Shown here piece by piece: positions 24,823-32,058 of a stretch of DNA of 64,000 nucleotides. The notes beneath the pieces were generated by a model. The model made no database searches, had not been told where the DNA came from, and saw only the letters and a program-made list of their open reading frames with translations. The DNA comes from Oceanospirillaceae bacterium (GTDB lineage: Bacteria; Pseudomonadota; Gammaproteobacteria; Pseudomonadales; Oceanobacteraceae): assembly GCA_002724925.1 (NCBI GenBank), contig PBQA01000016.1, positions 310,001-374,000 on the forward strand, read 5' to 3'. The number at the start of each line of letters is the position of its first letter. Within the stretch, counting starts at the first letter, position 1. The translations under genes and the position numbers were made by a program.

Positions 24823-25205
24823 GATTTCTCCCCTCGGTTCATCAAATGCTGGTGCATCAGGTGCATGGTGTTGTTCATTTGCTTTAACTCGCCTTCCATG
24901 CTGGTCAGGCGTTGCGCGGCTTCGTTAACGCGGCTGTGTATATCGCCGAGATCTTCATGGCCGGGCATGTGTTCGAGTTTGGTTTCGAGCTTGGTGATGC
25001 GATTGCCGAGCTTTTCGGTTTCTTCGTCGACGTCTTTGCGCAGGTCGCTGATCGCAGTGGCGGTGACTTTGGTCAGGTCTTCGATCGCGGCGGTGTTGGC
25101 CTTTTGTTTATTGCTGAGAGCAACCCAAATGAAACCCGCGATCATTATCACGAACTGCGCCGCTTGCATGTAAAACGTCCATTCTTTGATCTGGTCTAAT
25201 GCCAT
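24819..25205 (-). CDS. DUF2730 membrane-anchored coiled-coil protein (Mu gp25)
   Basis: A 128-residue protein: residues 14-32 form one membrane span (AQFVIMIAGFIWVALSN), followed by a long coiled coil to the end. Start MALDQIKEW at 25,205 overlaps the DksA-like stop (TGATG-type overlap); upstream in-frame codons have no ribosome site. DUF2730 proteins are constant members of this part of Mu-like late operons; role unknown, possibly linked to lysis. Confidence 0.83.
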   Translation of the reverse strand: MALDQIKEWTFYMQAAQFVIMIAGFIWVALSNKQKANTAAIEDLTKVTATAISDLRKDVDEETEKLGNRITKLETKLEHMPGHEDLGDIHSRVNEAAQRLTSMEGELKQMNNTMHLMHQHLMNRGEKS

Positions 25206-25432
25206 CAGCAACGATCCTTTAATTCGTGATAACCCTGGCACTCGACACACCAGGGGGTTTCTGGTTCTACGTTCAGGCGCGCCGGTGGCACCTCGTCGCC
25301 GCAGTCGATGCAGAAGACTTTGCCGCATTCGATGTCTTGTGGCGGGTATGGCTTGCGCGTTAAACGGGCTTTAAGGGCCGCTGCCCGGTGTAGCTCTTCG
25401 AGTTCGTGTGCGCGGTCGATGTCATCGGCCAT
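25205..25432 (-). CDS. DksA/TraR-family C4 zinc-finger protein
   Basis: A 75-residue TraR-like protein with an N-terminal helix and the four-Cys zinc finger 'CGKVFCIDCGDEV' and 'PWCVECQ'. TraR-type proteins bind the RNA polymerase secondary channel and shift transcription without ppGpp; in phages they may tune host or late promoters. The short coiled-coil tip is compatible with TraR. Coupled to the spanin gene upstream by an 11-base overlap. Confidence 0.85.
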   Translation of the reverse strand: MADDIDRAHELEELHRAAALKARLTRKPYPPQDIECGKVFCIDCGDEVPPARLNVEPETPWCVECQGYHELKDRC

Positions 25433-25688
25433 CCAGGTACTCCAGGTGCGATGTTTTGATGATGACCTCTAGCTCGTCGGCGTATTGGCGGCGGGCTTTG
25501 TCACGTTGCGCTAGTGCGTCATAGGTTCTGTCACTCAGACACGCGAGATCATCGGCAGGGATGGTCGGCAGCTCTGGACGTGGCGGCAGCGGTAGCGGGG
25601 CCAGTTGATACTCGGTGCGAGTGGCGCAGCCGGTACTAGTAACGGCCAGTAAAGTGATCGCGGCGGCCAGCTTTTTGTGCTTCAGCAT
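25422..25688 (-). CDS. Outer-membrane spanin subunit (Rz1-like lipoprotein)
   Basis: An 88-residue lipoprotein: signal peptide MLKHKKLAAAITLLAVTSTG followed by lipobox Cys, then a Pro-rich stretch (APLPLPPRPELPTIPAD) typical of Rz1, and a helical C-terminus. Its first 53 bases overlap the Rz-like gene in another frame, the classical embedded/overlapping arrangement. It joins inner and outer membranes in the last step of lysis. Confidence 0.83.
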   Translation of the reverse strand: MLKHKKLAAAITLLAVTSTGCATRTEYQLAPLPLPPRPELPTIPADDLACLSDRTYDALAQRDKARRQYADELEVIIKTSHLEYLDGR

Positions 25689-25887
25689 ACGCGGCGTCCT
25701 CCTTTGCATGTTGCTCGCGCAGCCTGGCGCGGGCGGTGTTGATTCGTTCGTAATTGCGGGTAATAGCTTGCGACCGGTCAGCGGTCTGTTCTGCTTTTTC
25801 GGCACGTTCTTCTGCAGCGCGGGCACGGAATACCAGCGCAAAGATGGCGCCGAGTGCAGCGAGAAAGCCGAGGATTTTTTCAGTCAT
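25636..25887 (-). CDS. Inner-membrane spanin subunit (Rz-like)
   Basis: An 83-residue protein with an N-terminal membrane anchor (ILGFLAALGAIFALVFRA) and a periplasmic coiled coil (EERAEKAEQTADRSQAITRNYERINTARARLREQHAKED). With the overlapping lipoprotein it forms the spanin complex. Start MTEKILGF at 25,887 overlaps the holin-like stop by 8 bases. Confidence 0.82.
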   Translation of the reverse strand: MTEKILGFLAALGAIFALVFRARAAEERAEKAEQTADRSQAITRNYERINTARARLREQHAKEDAAYAEAQKAGRRDHFTGRY

Positions 25888-26131
25888 TTTTGCCCCCACT
25901 TGCTGGCGCCTCGGGCTTGCGCTTTTCTGTCCATTCGCGGCCCAGCCAGATAAGGAGCACAACACTGACGGCGCTGCCGAATTCGGTACCGGACATGGGC
26001 GGCTGTTTACCCAACGCGCCGAGATCCACACCAGCGGCCAGGAACTTGGCGACCAGGGCCGCCCAGCTGATGGCAACAAAGGTCAGGGTTTTGGATTCGC
26101 GCCCACGAGTGTCGCGCATTGCTGGGATCAT
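25880..26131 (-). CDS. Holin-like membrane protein
   Basis: An 83-residue protein with two predicted membrane spans (LTFVAISWAALVAKFLAAG at 15-33 and FGSAVSVVLLIWLGREW at 51-67) separated by a short loop and followed by a basic tail, the layout of a class II holin. It lies between the endolysin and spanin genes, overlapping the endolysin stop. Assignment rests on topology and position. Confidence 0.72.
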   Translation of the reverse strand: MIPAMRDTRGRESKTLTFVAISWAALVAKFLAAGVDLGALGKQPPMSGTEFGSAVSVVLLIWLGREWTEKRKPEAPASGGKND

Positions 26132-26646
26132 GCCGCACCGCCTTGCGATTTTTTCAGCGCGATTTTCAGGGCGTCTTCTTGTGATAGCAGGCCCGGAACG
26201 TAGACGGTTTTGGGCTTACGGAATGGGCGAGGGACTTTGACTGCGGTCAGGATCTCGCCGCGCGCAATGCCGCCTTTCTCTGGAATAGATACATGCACCC
26301 ATTCACCGAATTCTAAAATGAGCTGATCGTAACCTCCGCGCGCATGAATGCAGGCAGCGAGCTGGTGAGGAGTTTTGCCGGTGGCGGTGATGTCTGCAGC
26401 GAGACCCAGGGGGTGCTGTGAATTTTTCGAGCCGCCGATCTTTTTATTCAGCGCCGGGCTGCGATAGCCTGAGCTGATGTGAATCGGGCCGATCTCATTG
26501 CGCAGGGGTTGCAGCAGGTTCCGGCAGAGACGCATTAAACGGATGCTAGGAGCTGGCGGGGCGCTGTTATCAATACCGAAACGCGCTGCAGTTTGCGAGC
26601 GCGTGAATTCGTCGAGGTAAAAGTTTTGACTGAGTTTTACGCGCAT
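26128..26646 (-). CDS. Endolysin, M15-family peptidase
   Basis: A 172-residue peptidoglycan peptidase of the M15_3 type: 'ISSGYRSPALNKKIGGSKNSQHPLGLAADI' holds the zinc ligands His and Asp, and 'EFGEWVHVS' holds the third ligand His. It cleaves the peptide side chain of murein. No signal peptide, so it depends on the adjacent holin. The C-terminal ~40 residues are basic. It is the first gene of the leftward lysis/late transcript. Confidence 0.9.
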   Translation of the reverse strand: MRVKLSQNFYLDEFTRSQTAARFGIDNSAPPAPSIRLMRLCRNLLQPLRNEIGPIHISSGYRSPALNKKIGGSKNSQHPLGLAADITATGKTPHQLAACIHARGGYDQLILEFGEWVHVSIPEKGGIARGEILTAVKVPRPFRKPKTVYVPGLLSQEDALKIALKKSQGGAA

Positions 26647-26658
26647 TACATGGCCCTG

Positions 26659-26697
26659 CCCTCTGATTGATCAGGATTGAAATTGATAATCAGAGGG
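26659..26697. promoter_or_regulatory. Perfect 10-bp inverted repeat before lysis operon
   Basis: CCCTCTGATT (26,659-26,668) and AATCAGAGGG (26,688-26,697) are perfectly complementary across a 19-base AT-rich spacer, 12 bases ahead of the endolysin ATG. There is no T-run. It may be a protein-binding dyad in the late promoter (Mor/C activators bind dyads) or an RNA hairpin limiting endolysin translation. Confidence 0.5.
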
Positions 26698-26718
26698 TAA
26701 GGGCTGGCGGCGCTGGGC

Positions 26719-26742
26719 TGGCGGGGGTGGGTGTTCCGGTGG
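26719..26742 (-). promoter_or_regulatory. Shared late-promoter-like box, copy 2 (before endolysin)
   Basis: Matches the box at 16,048-16,071 at 22 of 24 positions. It sits ahead of the lysis operon, where Mu has its Plys late promoter, and also abuts the plus-strand GvpU-like gene. Best read as a binding or promoter element for the Mor/C-type activator encoded at 27,243. Confidence 0.5.
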
Positions 26743-26816
26743 AATGGGGTTGATTGATGTTCTCTATCGCGTTAAACATACCACGTTGGAAAACTCAATT
26801 CAGTAAGGATGAAAAC

Positions 26817-27239
26817 ATGGAATCCAAAAATCAAGACGTACCATTTGAAGTAAGACCAGATCCAGTTCTTCAGCAGTTTGTGGATATGGCGAACACGATG
26901 AAAATGAGCATGGGAATAACGCTCAATATTGGTGGCAGTGCAATAACTGGTACGCTAATTGGTAAAGATGAGTATTTTGAAACCCTCGGCGCGCAGGTCA
27001 AAGGTGCTTTAGAAAGAATGAGCGGTAAACCTTTTGAAGGGACTCCATTCTCTAGTAAGGGTGATACTGATGAGGGTGAGTCAGATCACGACTTCCTTGA
27101 GACCAGGTTCATCCATTTAAAAGGCGCTCAAATTATGGATGTCGCTGGAAATCGCCTACCTAGTGAAGATGGAATTCTTTGGCGAGGACGGCTTTCAGAA
27201 ATAACAGGTTTCATCCTGGGAAGTTTTGAAAGAAAATAG
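26817..27239 (+). CDS. GvpU-like accessory protein
   Basis: A 140-residue soluble protein on the opposite strand to all its neighbours. 'LNIGGSAITGTLIGKDEYFETLGAQ', 'FIHLKGAQIMD' and 'LWRGRLSEITGFILG' closely resemble the gas-vesicle accessory family GvpU as I remember it; no gas-vesicle structural gene is nearby, so the name reflects fold only. Start at 26,817 has AAGGAT seven bases upstream. The gene is AT-richer than its neighbours and lies between the lysis operon and the late activator, a typical site for a lysogenic-conversion gene. Confidence 0.6.
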   Translation: MESKNQDVPFEVRPDPVLQQFVDMANTMKMSMGITLNIGGSAITGTLIGKDEYFETLGAQVKGALERMSGKPFEGTPFSSKGDTDEGESDHDFLETRFIHLKGAQIMDVAGNRLPSEDGILWRGRLSEITGFILGSFERK

Positions 27240-27242
27240 CGC

Positions 27243-27641
27243 TCAATCAAACAACCCCATCTGATCTACGCCGCCTTGCTCTTCCACTCGGCGGCGTATT
27301 TTTCTAATCCCCCTCTCTGTGTATCCATAACGGCGCGCCAGCTCGGTGACACTGCCCTCGGCGGTGGCGATCTCATGATCTTTGATGGCTTTCAGTGCAG
27401 CAGCACAGCGCGGGATCTCTATCTCTTCGCCAGCGTACACATTGACCAGGGCGGTCATGTTGTCGAGGCCGATCAGGTCAGACAGCCAATGGTTTACCGC
27501 AGGGGTTTTGGGCACATAGAGACGGATGCCGCCGCGCTCTTCGACGATGCGCAGGGCGGCGCTGATGCCGACCAGGTCGATGATGTCGCGGATGCTTTCG
27601 GGCAGCAGGTTTTGCTCTATGTGCTCGGGGATCATAGTCAT
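27243..27641 (-). CDS. mor: Mor/C-family transcription activator
   Basis: A 132-residue member of the Mor family of Mu middle/late activators: N-terminal dimerisation helices ('ESIRDIIDLVGISAALRIVEERGGIRLYVP') and C-terminal helix-turn-helix ('VTELARRYGYTERGIRKIRRRVEE'). It is the only Mor/C-type gene in the prophage, so one protein may serve both middle and late roles. It ends 4 bases from the convergent GvpU-like gene. Likely targets are the promoters upstream of the lysis and protease genes. Confidence 0.9.
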   Translation of the reverse strand: MTMIPEHIEQNLLPESIRDIIDLVGISAALRIVEERGGIRLYVPKTPAVNHWLSDLIGLDNMTALVNVYAGEEIEIPRCAAALKAIKDHEIATAEGSVTELARRYGYTERGIRKIRRRVEEQGGVDQMGLFD

Positions 27642-27650
27642 GCTCCTGGG

Positions 27651-28094
27651 CTAGTCGCCCCACGATGTGTCAGTCAGGCGTTGAATGGTCGCACTGGCAC
27701 TGCTGTAGCCGCGCGCCTTTTCCTGGGCTGGGGTGTAGGCGATGCCGCGTTTAATCACGCCCTCTAATACCTTGCCGAGGTAGTTGTGATTCTTGAGGGG
27801 TTGCACGTCGCCCTGGGCGCGTTTGTCGCGCAGGCTGTCGACTGTTTCTTGCAGGGCTGGTGTGAGCCACTGGGGCGACTCCAGTGCGATGGTTTCGCGC
27901 ACCAGTTTTAATGCTCTGTCGTTGGCCAGATCTCGCGATGCTGAACGAAACAGGCCGATATAGGCGACCAGTGCGGCACCGGTGGCGGTGTCGAGGGTGG
28001 CCAGCGTGGCGAGCAGTTCGCGGCCTGATTCATCCTGGGTGAGTTGTTCCAGGCTGATGCGGCTATGACATACGGGGCAGCGACCTAGTTGCAT
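27651..28094 (-). CDS. Hypothetical early protein with N-terminal zinc-ribbon motif
   Basis: A 147-residue protein starting MQLGRCPVCHSRISLEQL; a single CPxC knuckle and downstream helices, resembling proteins found after gemA in other Mu-like phages. Function unknown; a DNA- or replication-related role is guessed from the metal-binding motif and location. Overlaps the end of gemA by ten bases. Confidence 0.65.
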   Translation of the reverse strand: MQLGRCPVCHSRISLEQLTQDESGRELLATLATLDTATGAALVAYIGLFRSASRDLANDRALKLVRETIALESPQWLTPALQETVDSLRDKRAQGDVQPLKNHNYLGKVLEGVIKRGIAYTPAQEKARGYSSASATIQRLTDTSWGD

Positions 28095-28555
28095 GCGCTG
28101 CGCTCCTGCACGGCGCGGCGGTGCCAGCGTTTCATGCGTTCGATGATGTTGCTCGCGGTGTCGGCATCGCAGAACTGTGGGGCGCTGTATTCGCCTTTGG
28201 TCTGTTTACGGATGTAGTTGCGCAGGGCTTCTTCGCTGCGATCGCGGACGATGCCGTCGTCTGCCATGCTGAGCCAGAGGGCGCGGATCTTGTCGCCCTG
28301 GGTTGGCCCGCCGATCTCTGTGCCGTGCTTGGTTTTTGTATACCGACGCGACTTGGGGCCAGTCTTTTTACCGGGCCGAACTTTAAAGCCGCGCTCTTTG
28401 AATGCAGCAATGGTTTTGTGCAGTTCGGGTACGGTCATATCGCCTGCACTGGTTTTGCCTGTGGCAGCCTTCAGTGCCTGACGGTAGGTGTCGTCATCGA
28501 GGCCGAGATCTTTTTTTGCGATGTGGATCTGGGCGATCAGTGTGCGCTTAGTCAT
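28085..28555 (-). CDS. gemA: GemA/gp16-family protein (DUF1018)
   Basis: A 156-residue DUF1018 protein: 'IAQIHIAKKDLGLDDDTYRQALKAATGKTSAGDMTVPELHKTIAAFKERGFK' is diagnostic. In Mu GemA modulates host gene expression and DNA topology. The start MTKRTLIAQIH at 28,555 overlaps the stop of the small zinc-finger gene; upstream in-frame codons are less likely. C-terminal part basic. Confidence 0.87.
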   Translation of the reverse strand: MTKRTLIAQIHIAKKDLGLDDDTYRQALKAATGKTSAGDMTVPELHKTIAAFKERGFKVRPGKKTGPKSRRYTKTKHGTEIGGPTQGDKIRALWLSMADDGIVRDRSEEALRNYIRKQTKGEYSAPQFCDADTASNIIERMKRWHRRAVQERSACN

Positions 28556-28754
28556 GGCTGCGGCCTCGTTCGATCTGTTGTTCAAGTGCGCGGATCTGCA
28601 GCTCGTTGGCAGCCAATGACTTCAGGATTAGCGCTCGCTCCGCTTTCATTTCAGCGAGCCAGGCACGCTTACCGGCCTGGCACTCACAATAGATCTGGCC
28701 GACGGCATAGCGGTCGTCGACGCCGGTGTCTTCGCATATGTTACAGGTCGCCAT
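28548..28754 (-). CDS. Small Cys-rich zinc-binding protein
   Basis: A 68-residue protein with 'CNICEDTGVDD' and 'IYCECQAGK', four Cys in two pairs likely binding zinc in a DnaJ-like knuckle, followed by a helix. Overlaps genes on both sides, so part of the early operon. Function unknown. Confidence 0.65.
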   Translation of the reverse strand: MATCNICEDTGVDDRYAVGQIYCECQAGKRAWLAEMKAERALILKSLAANELQIRALEQQIERGRSHD

Positions 28755-29049
28755 CTGTCGCCTCGCTGTTCGTAACTGTGAAGCCGCCGCAACGACGGAA
28801 GAAGTCCATATGAATGACCAGGCCCATGTATTCGCTGCCCGCGAGATAAAAGTCTTTTGGCGGCATCCAGCGTTCGAGTGCCTGGGCGCACTCTTCTGCC
28901 TGCGCTGCGGTCAGGTTTGCGCCTTCGGTCAACGTGAAGCCGTTAGGAATAACGGCCTTTAATGGGCCGTTAATCAGGGTGTTTACAGCCTCGCTGGGCA
29001 GTTGCAGCGGCTGGATGTTTTTATTGTTAGGCGTTAGCTGCTGGTGCAT
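28741..29049 (-). CDS. Hypothetical early protein
   Basis: A 102-residue soluble protein ('VIPNGFTLTEGANLTAAQAEECAQALERW') without recognised family. It overlaps both neighbours by 14-23 bases in other frames, supporting co-translation as a real early-operon gene. No further inference. Confidence 0.6.
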   Translation of the reverse strand: MHQQLTPNNKNIQPLQLPSEAVNTLINGPLKAVIPNGFTLTEGANLTAAQAEECAQALERWMPPKDFYLAGSEYMGLVIHMDFFRRCGGFTVTNSEATDGDL

Positions 29050-29509
29050 CTTTGACCTCGGTTTTTTCCAATGGCATGCGGCTGTTGTTGTAGCCGATCG
29101 TTACGATCTTCAGGCCGTCGAGCTTTTTATACTGGCCGATCAGGGTGCGGCTGCTGCCGAAGTGCGGCAGGTAATAAAAACTCTCTGCGTCGACACTGGG
29201 CAGAATCTCGCGCAAACGGCGTTTGCCGAATTTCTTTTCGAGCTTCTTTTTTTTCTGATGCGAGTACAGGCGCGATGTCTTTTTGCACCAGACCTTTTCG
29301 ACGATCGGGTCGAAGCCTTCTCGGTCTGGCAGTGACCACTGCCCCTTGATGTAGCCGTCGATGTAGACGGCCAGCAGCGTGGTCGATTCGTTTTTACGTT
29401 CGCGCTGGATGCTGATCTCGCGCCCTTCGAGTGTGAAGACGACGACCGGCATCATGCTCTGCAGTTCTTTAGCGATCGCTGCCCATTGCTGTTTAGTTAT
29501 TTCTGACAT
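29027..29509 (-). CDS. Hypothetical early protein
   Basis: A 160-residue protein, start MSEITKQQW, with a highly basic middle (SHQKKKKLEKKFGKRRLREI) and Tyr-rich flanks; possibly nucleic-acid binding. No family recognised. It overlaps the DUF3164 gene by 17 bases and the next gene by 23. Confidence 0.6.
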   Translation of the reverse strand: MSEITKQQWAAIAKELQSMMPVVVFTLEGREISIQRERKNESTTLLAVYIDGYIKGQWSLPDREGFDPIVEKVWCKKTSRLYSHQKKKKLEKKFGKRRLREILPSVDAESFYYLPHFGSSRTLIGQYKKLDGLKIVTIGYNNSRMPLEKTEVKDAPAANA

Positions 29510-30134
29510 AGCCGCCACCAACGTCAGTGATATTCAGAGGAATCATGCGGTAGGATTCGCTGTCGTTTACGCGCTCGTACAGGCGGATGTAGACGGTCGC
29601 ACCATCGACCATGATGGAGTTTTTGAGCGCTTCACAGGCCTTGATCCAGTCGGGGTGTTTAATATCCAAACTCAATAGTCGCAGTAGCTCTGCCGTGCGT
29701 AACTTCTTGCCTCGCGTCGAACGAAAAGTCGCATTAATAAGCACGCGAATGTCTGCCGCTGCAGAGGCTGAAATTGCTTCCAGGTATTTATCAAACAGAC
29801 TCTCTGCCGCTTTCATTTCGATATTGAACGAAATACGGTCAGCAAACGTTCGCTGAATTTTATAGCGTCCATCGTAGCTACACAGAGTAATGTTGCCTTT
29901 ATCGCCACCGAGGTTTTCGCCGTATTTTTCGCCGGCGATCGTAATCAGTTCCCGGATGTCATCGAGTGCCAGGCGTTTAAACTTTGTCAGCGACATGCTC
30001 AAGTCACGGGCCTGCTGAGCGAGAGTCGTCACAGACTGGTCGACGATCTTGTCGATGTCTTTCACGTTCTCTTCTCGCACCAGGTCGCCCCGGTTATTTT
30101 GCATGTACCCTTCGGGGATGGTTTCAGTATTCAT
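29493..30134 (-). CDS. DUF3164 protein
   Basis: A 213-residue DUF3164 protein, constant in Mu-like early regions: 'IPEGYMQNNRGDLVREENVKDIDKIVDQSV' at the start and 'FNIEMKAAESLFDKYLEAISASAAADIRVLINATF' in the middle. Start MNTETIPEGY at 30,134 overlaps the MazG-like gene. Function not established; often called a putative regulatory or sulfate-transport protein without evidence. Confidence 0.85.
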   Translation of the reverse strand: MNTETIPEGYMQNNRGDLVREENVKDIDKIVDQSVTTLAQQARDLSMSLTKFKRLALDDIRELITIAGEKYGENLGGDKGNITLCSYDGRYKIQRTFADRISFNIEMKAAESLFDKYLEAISASAAADIRVLINATFRSTRGKKLRTAELLRLLSLDIKHPDWIKACEALKNSIMVDGATVYIRLYERVNDSESYRMIPLNITDVGGGYVRNN

Positions 30135-30417
30135 TGATGCTCTCCATGATGTCGTTACGGTCGATGTATTCGATGATCTGCAGGGCGACAGCGGCAACCT
30201 GCACGGCCTCTGTGCGTAGGCCGTATTTCTTTTCGCCTCCGAACTTGATGTGCAGGACTGCCTCGGCTAATTCGCCTGCTTCTTCCGTCAGGATCAGGAG
30301 CCAGTCGGCGAGATCCTGGTCGCGGTCTGCGCCCCACTTTAGATCCTGGGCCTTCATTTCTTGCATGACACTTTGCAGCGCCGCTGACGCGAGGTGCGGG
30401 ATCTTTGGTTCAGTCAT
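30124..30417 (-). CDS. MazG-like nucleotide pyrophosphohydrolase
   Basis: A 97-residue all-alpha NTP pyrophosphatase-like protein: 'KWGADRDQDLADWLLILTEEAGELAEAVLH' carries the EExxE metal-binding motif, followed by 'AVQVAAVALQIIEYID'. Such enzymes trim nucleotide pools or alarmones. Phage versions may counter ppGpp or provide precursors. Activity is inferred from the intact motif. Confidence 0.8.
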   Translation of the reverse strand: MTEPKIPHLASAALQSVMQEMKAQDLKWGADRDQDLADWLLILTEEAGELAEAVLHIKFGGEKKYGLRTEAVQVAAVALQIIEYIDRNDIMESINEY

Positions 30418-30655
30418 CGCCGTTTACCTCGACAGTGAAAGGTAGCTTTAAGAAGGTATCCAGGCCGAGGGCAACGCCCTTTAGGTAGGCGTCGATCTCG
30501 TTGCGATCGGTCAGGGTGACTTCGTTACCCTGGCGATCCTGGAGCGCGATTTTGCTGGGGTTCAGATCCAGCATGTCGCGCAGCTGGTTGACGCGCTCCT
30601 GGTGCCAGTCTTCGATATTCTGGGCAAATTGCCCGACAGTGATTTCAGCGGTCAT
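30410..30655 (-). CDS. Hypothetical early protein
   Basis: An 81-residue acidic protein ('FAQNIEDWHQERVNQLRDMLDLNPSKIALQDRQGNEVTLTDRNEIDAYLKGVALGL'). No known family. The start abuts the stop of the previous gene and its end overlaps the MazG-like gene, consistent with a tightly packed operon. Confidence 0.6.
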   Translation of the reverse strand: MTAEITVGQFAQNIEDWHQERVNQLRDMLDLNPSKIALQDRQGNEVTLTDRNEIDAYLKGVALGLDTFLKLPFTVEVNGDD

Positions 30656-30858
30656 TAGTGGATCTCCTGGGGTTGTTCTGGCTCGCTGAGTTTCGCGGTC
30701 ATTTCCTCCCAGCGGGCGGCGATTTCTTGCGAGTACGATTTCGCTATCTGGCTGAGTTCGTTGTCGCTGGATGCTCGCGTCACTGACTGAACCGCGATGC
30801 TGTTATCCGTTAAGCGGCGAAACGTGATGCTGATTTCTGGGTGCTTTTGCTTGAGCAT
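30655..30858 (-). CDS. Hypothetical early protein
   Basis: A 67-residue protein, start MLKQKHPEISITFRRL at 30,858; mixed beta strand and helix, no family recognised. A longer in-frame extension to 30,903 lacks a ribosome site and would overlap the upstream gene. Confidence 0.55.
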   Translation of the reverse strand: MLKQKHPEISITFRRLTDNSIAVQSVTRASSDNELSQIAKSYSQEIAARWEEMTAKLSEPEQPQEIH

Positions 30859-30860
30859 GA

Positions 30861-31043
30861 TTAGCCTCGGGTGCTTCGCACGTTGCTGAGGGTCTGACGG
30901 CACTGGCGAATTGAGCGAGCGCCGAATTTAATTTGCATTTTGCAGGCGGTTGGCTGCGTGACCTGCTGGATGCGGACGGGGCCGCAGACAGGACAGGTCG
31001 CTATCCATACCGGTCGTGTGTCTGGCTGATGTAGGTGTCTCAT
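30861..31043 (-). CDS. Small zinc-ribbon-like protein
   Basis: A 60-residue protein with 'ATCPVCGPVRIQQVTQPTACKMQIKFG', where CPxC plus a distant Cys suggests a zinc ribbon or Com-like finger. Start MRHLHQPDTR at 31,043. Mu encodes the zinc-finger translational activator Com at the other end of its genome; homology is not claimed. Confidence 0.5.
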   Translation of the reverse strand: MRHLHQPDTRPVWIATCPVCGPVRIQQVTQPTACKMQIKFGARSIRQCRQTLSNVRSTRG

Positions 31044-31092
31044 GGTGGCTGTCCTCGATGTTCTTTTCTGATTTTGGCCGTTCGTATGTTGG

Positions 31093-31785
31093 TTACGCCG
31101 CGCGCCGCTGGCCTGCGGGCTTGGCTGCGTTCTTTGCTTTAGTTGTGGCAAGTTGGGCGGCTGCGCCCCAGAGACTGAGCTTCTGGTCGTCTTTTTCTGA
31201 GGGCACTTTTTCGCGCGTTGGTACCGGGCGGGTCAGTGACCGAGTGCAGGTGACGATCAGGATCTGCAGTAAGCAGACGGCGGCCATTTGCATAAGCAGC
31301 GGCAGCCAGACGGCGAGCGTTTCAGGTGCAGGCGTGCGCTGTTCGCTCTGCAGCTCTGCGAGATCCGCACGCGCGGCGCTGAGCTGTTGTTCGGTGCTTG
31401 TGATCAGGCCATGCCAGCCCGATCGGTATTGGCTGTTGGCCTGGTACTGGGTCAGCGACGCTTCGAGGGTGGCAATGCGGGCCTCTGTCGCTGCTGTGCG
31501 CTGAGGCAGGGTGTCTGCTGCCTGGGCACTGCTGCGCTGCTGGTCGAGTACCGGCCCGGCCAGATCAGCTAATGGGGCGACTAAGGCCAGCGCGGTGGCA
31601 ATGATGGCGACGACGGTGGTGATGGCGCTGCGGCGTGACCAGAGCCAGACGGCCCCGGCTTCGATGGTGATGGCCCAGAGCCAGCCTGTGACTGGGTCGT
31701 GCTGACTCCACCAGGTGATTGCGTGCGATTGCATCAGGACGATCGCGGCGATCAGGATCAGTGCTGTGGGTAGTTTGCGCATCAT
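31093..31785 (-). CDS. Multi-span membrane protein with coiled-coil
   Basis: A 230-residue protein: membrane spans at about 7-24, 35-50, 55-80 and 157-178, with a periplasmic or cytoplasmic coiled coil between (TEARIATLEASLTQYQANSQ ... LSAARADLAELQSEQ). The C-terminus is basic. Membrane proteins at this early position can act in superinfection exclusion, but no specific match is known. Confidence 0.65.
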   Translation of the reverse strand: MMRKLPTALILIAAIVLMQSHAITWWSQHDPVTGWLWAITIEAGAVWLWSRRSAITTVVAIIATALALVAPLADLAGPVLDQQRSSAQAADTLPQRTAATEARIATLEASLTQYQANSQYRSGWHGLITSTEQQLSAARADLAELQSEQRTPAPETLAVWLPLLMQMAAVCLLQILIVTCTRSLTRPVPTREKVPSEKDDQKLSLWGAAAQLATTKAKNAAKPAGQRRAA

Positions 31786-32057
31786 GCTGCCACCTCGTTG
31801 CTGGTTGGTTGGGTGTATTCAATGACGCAGCCGCAGAGCACGACACGCACTGTCGTGATGTCTTTTTCACGGCGCGTTGATAGCGGCATCGCCTGCACGA
31901 TCTCGGGCACTGGATCGGTAATAAATACCGGCTGCCCGTCATTTGTGGCGACGTCATGCACGGCGACGTCTGCCTCCATTAAAATGCGCATGGCGTCATT
32001 GATCAGGCCCAGAGCGCTGGCCATTTTGTAGTTCTGCTGTGTGGCTAAAGTTGGCAT
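31782..32057 (-). CDS. Hypothetical early protein
   Basis: A 91-residue protein, start MPTLATQQNYKMASALGLINDAM; 'MEADVAVHDVATNDGQPVFITDPVPEIVQAMPL' suggests a small alpha/beta domain. Family unknown. Its stop overlaps the membrane protein start (ATGA). Confidence 0.55.
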   Translation of the reverse strand: MPTLATQQNYKMASALGLINDAMRILMEADVAVHDVATNDGQPVFITDPVPEIVQAMPLSTRREKDITTVRVVLCGCVIEYTQPTSNEVAA

Positions 32058-32058
32058 G

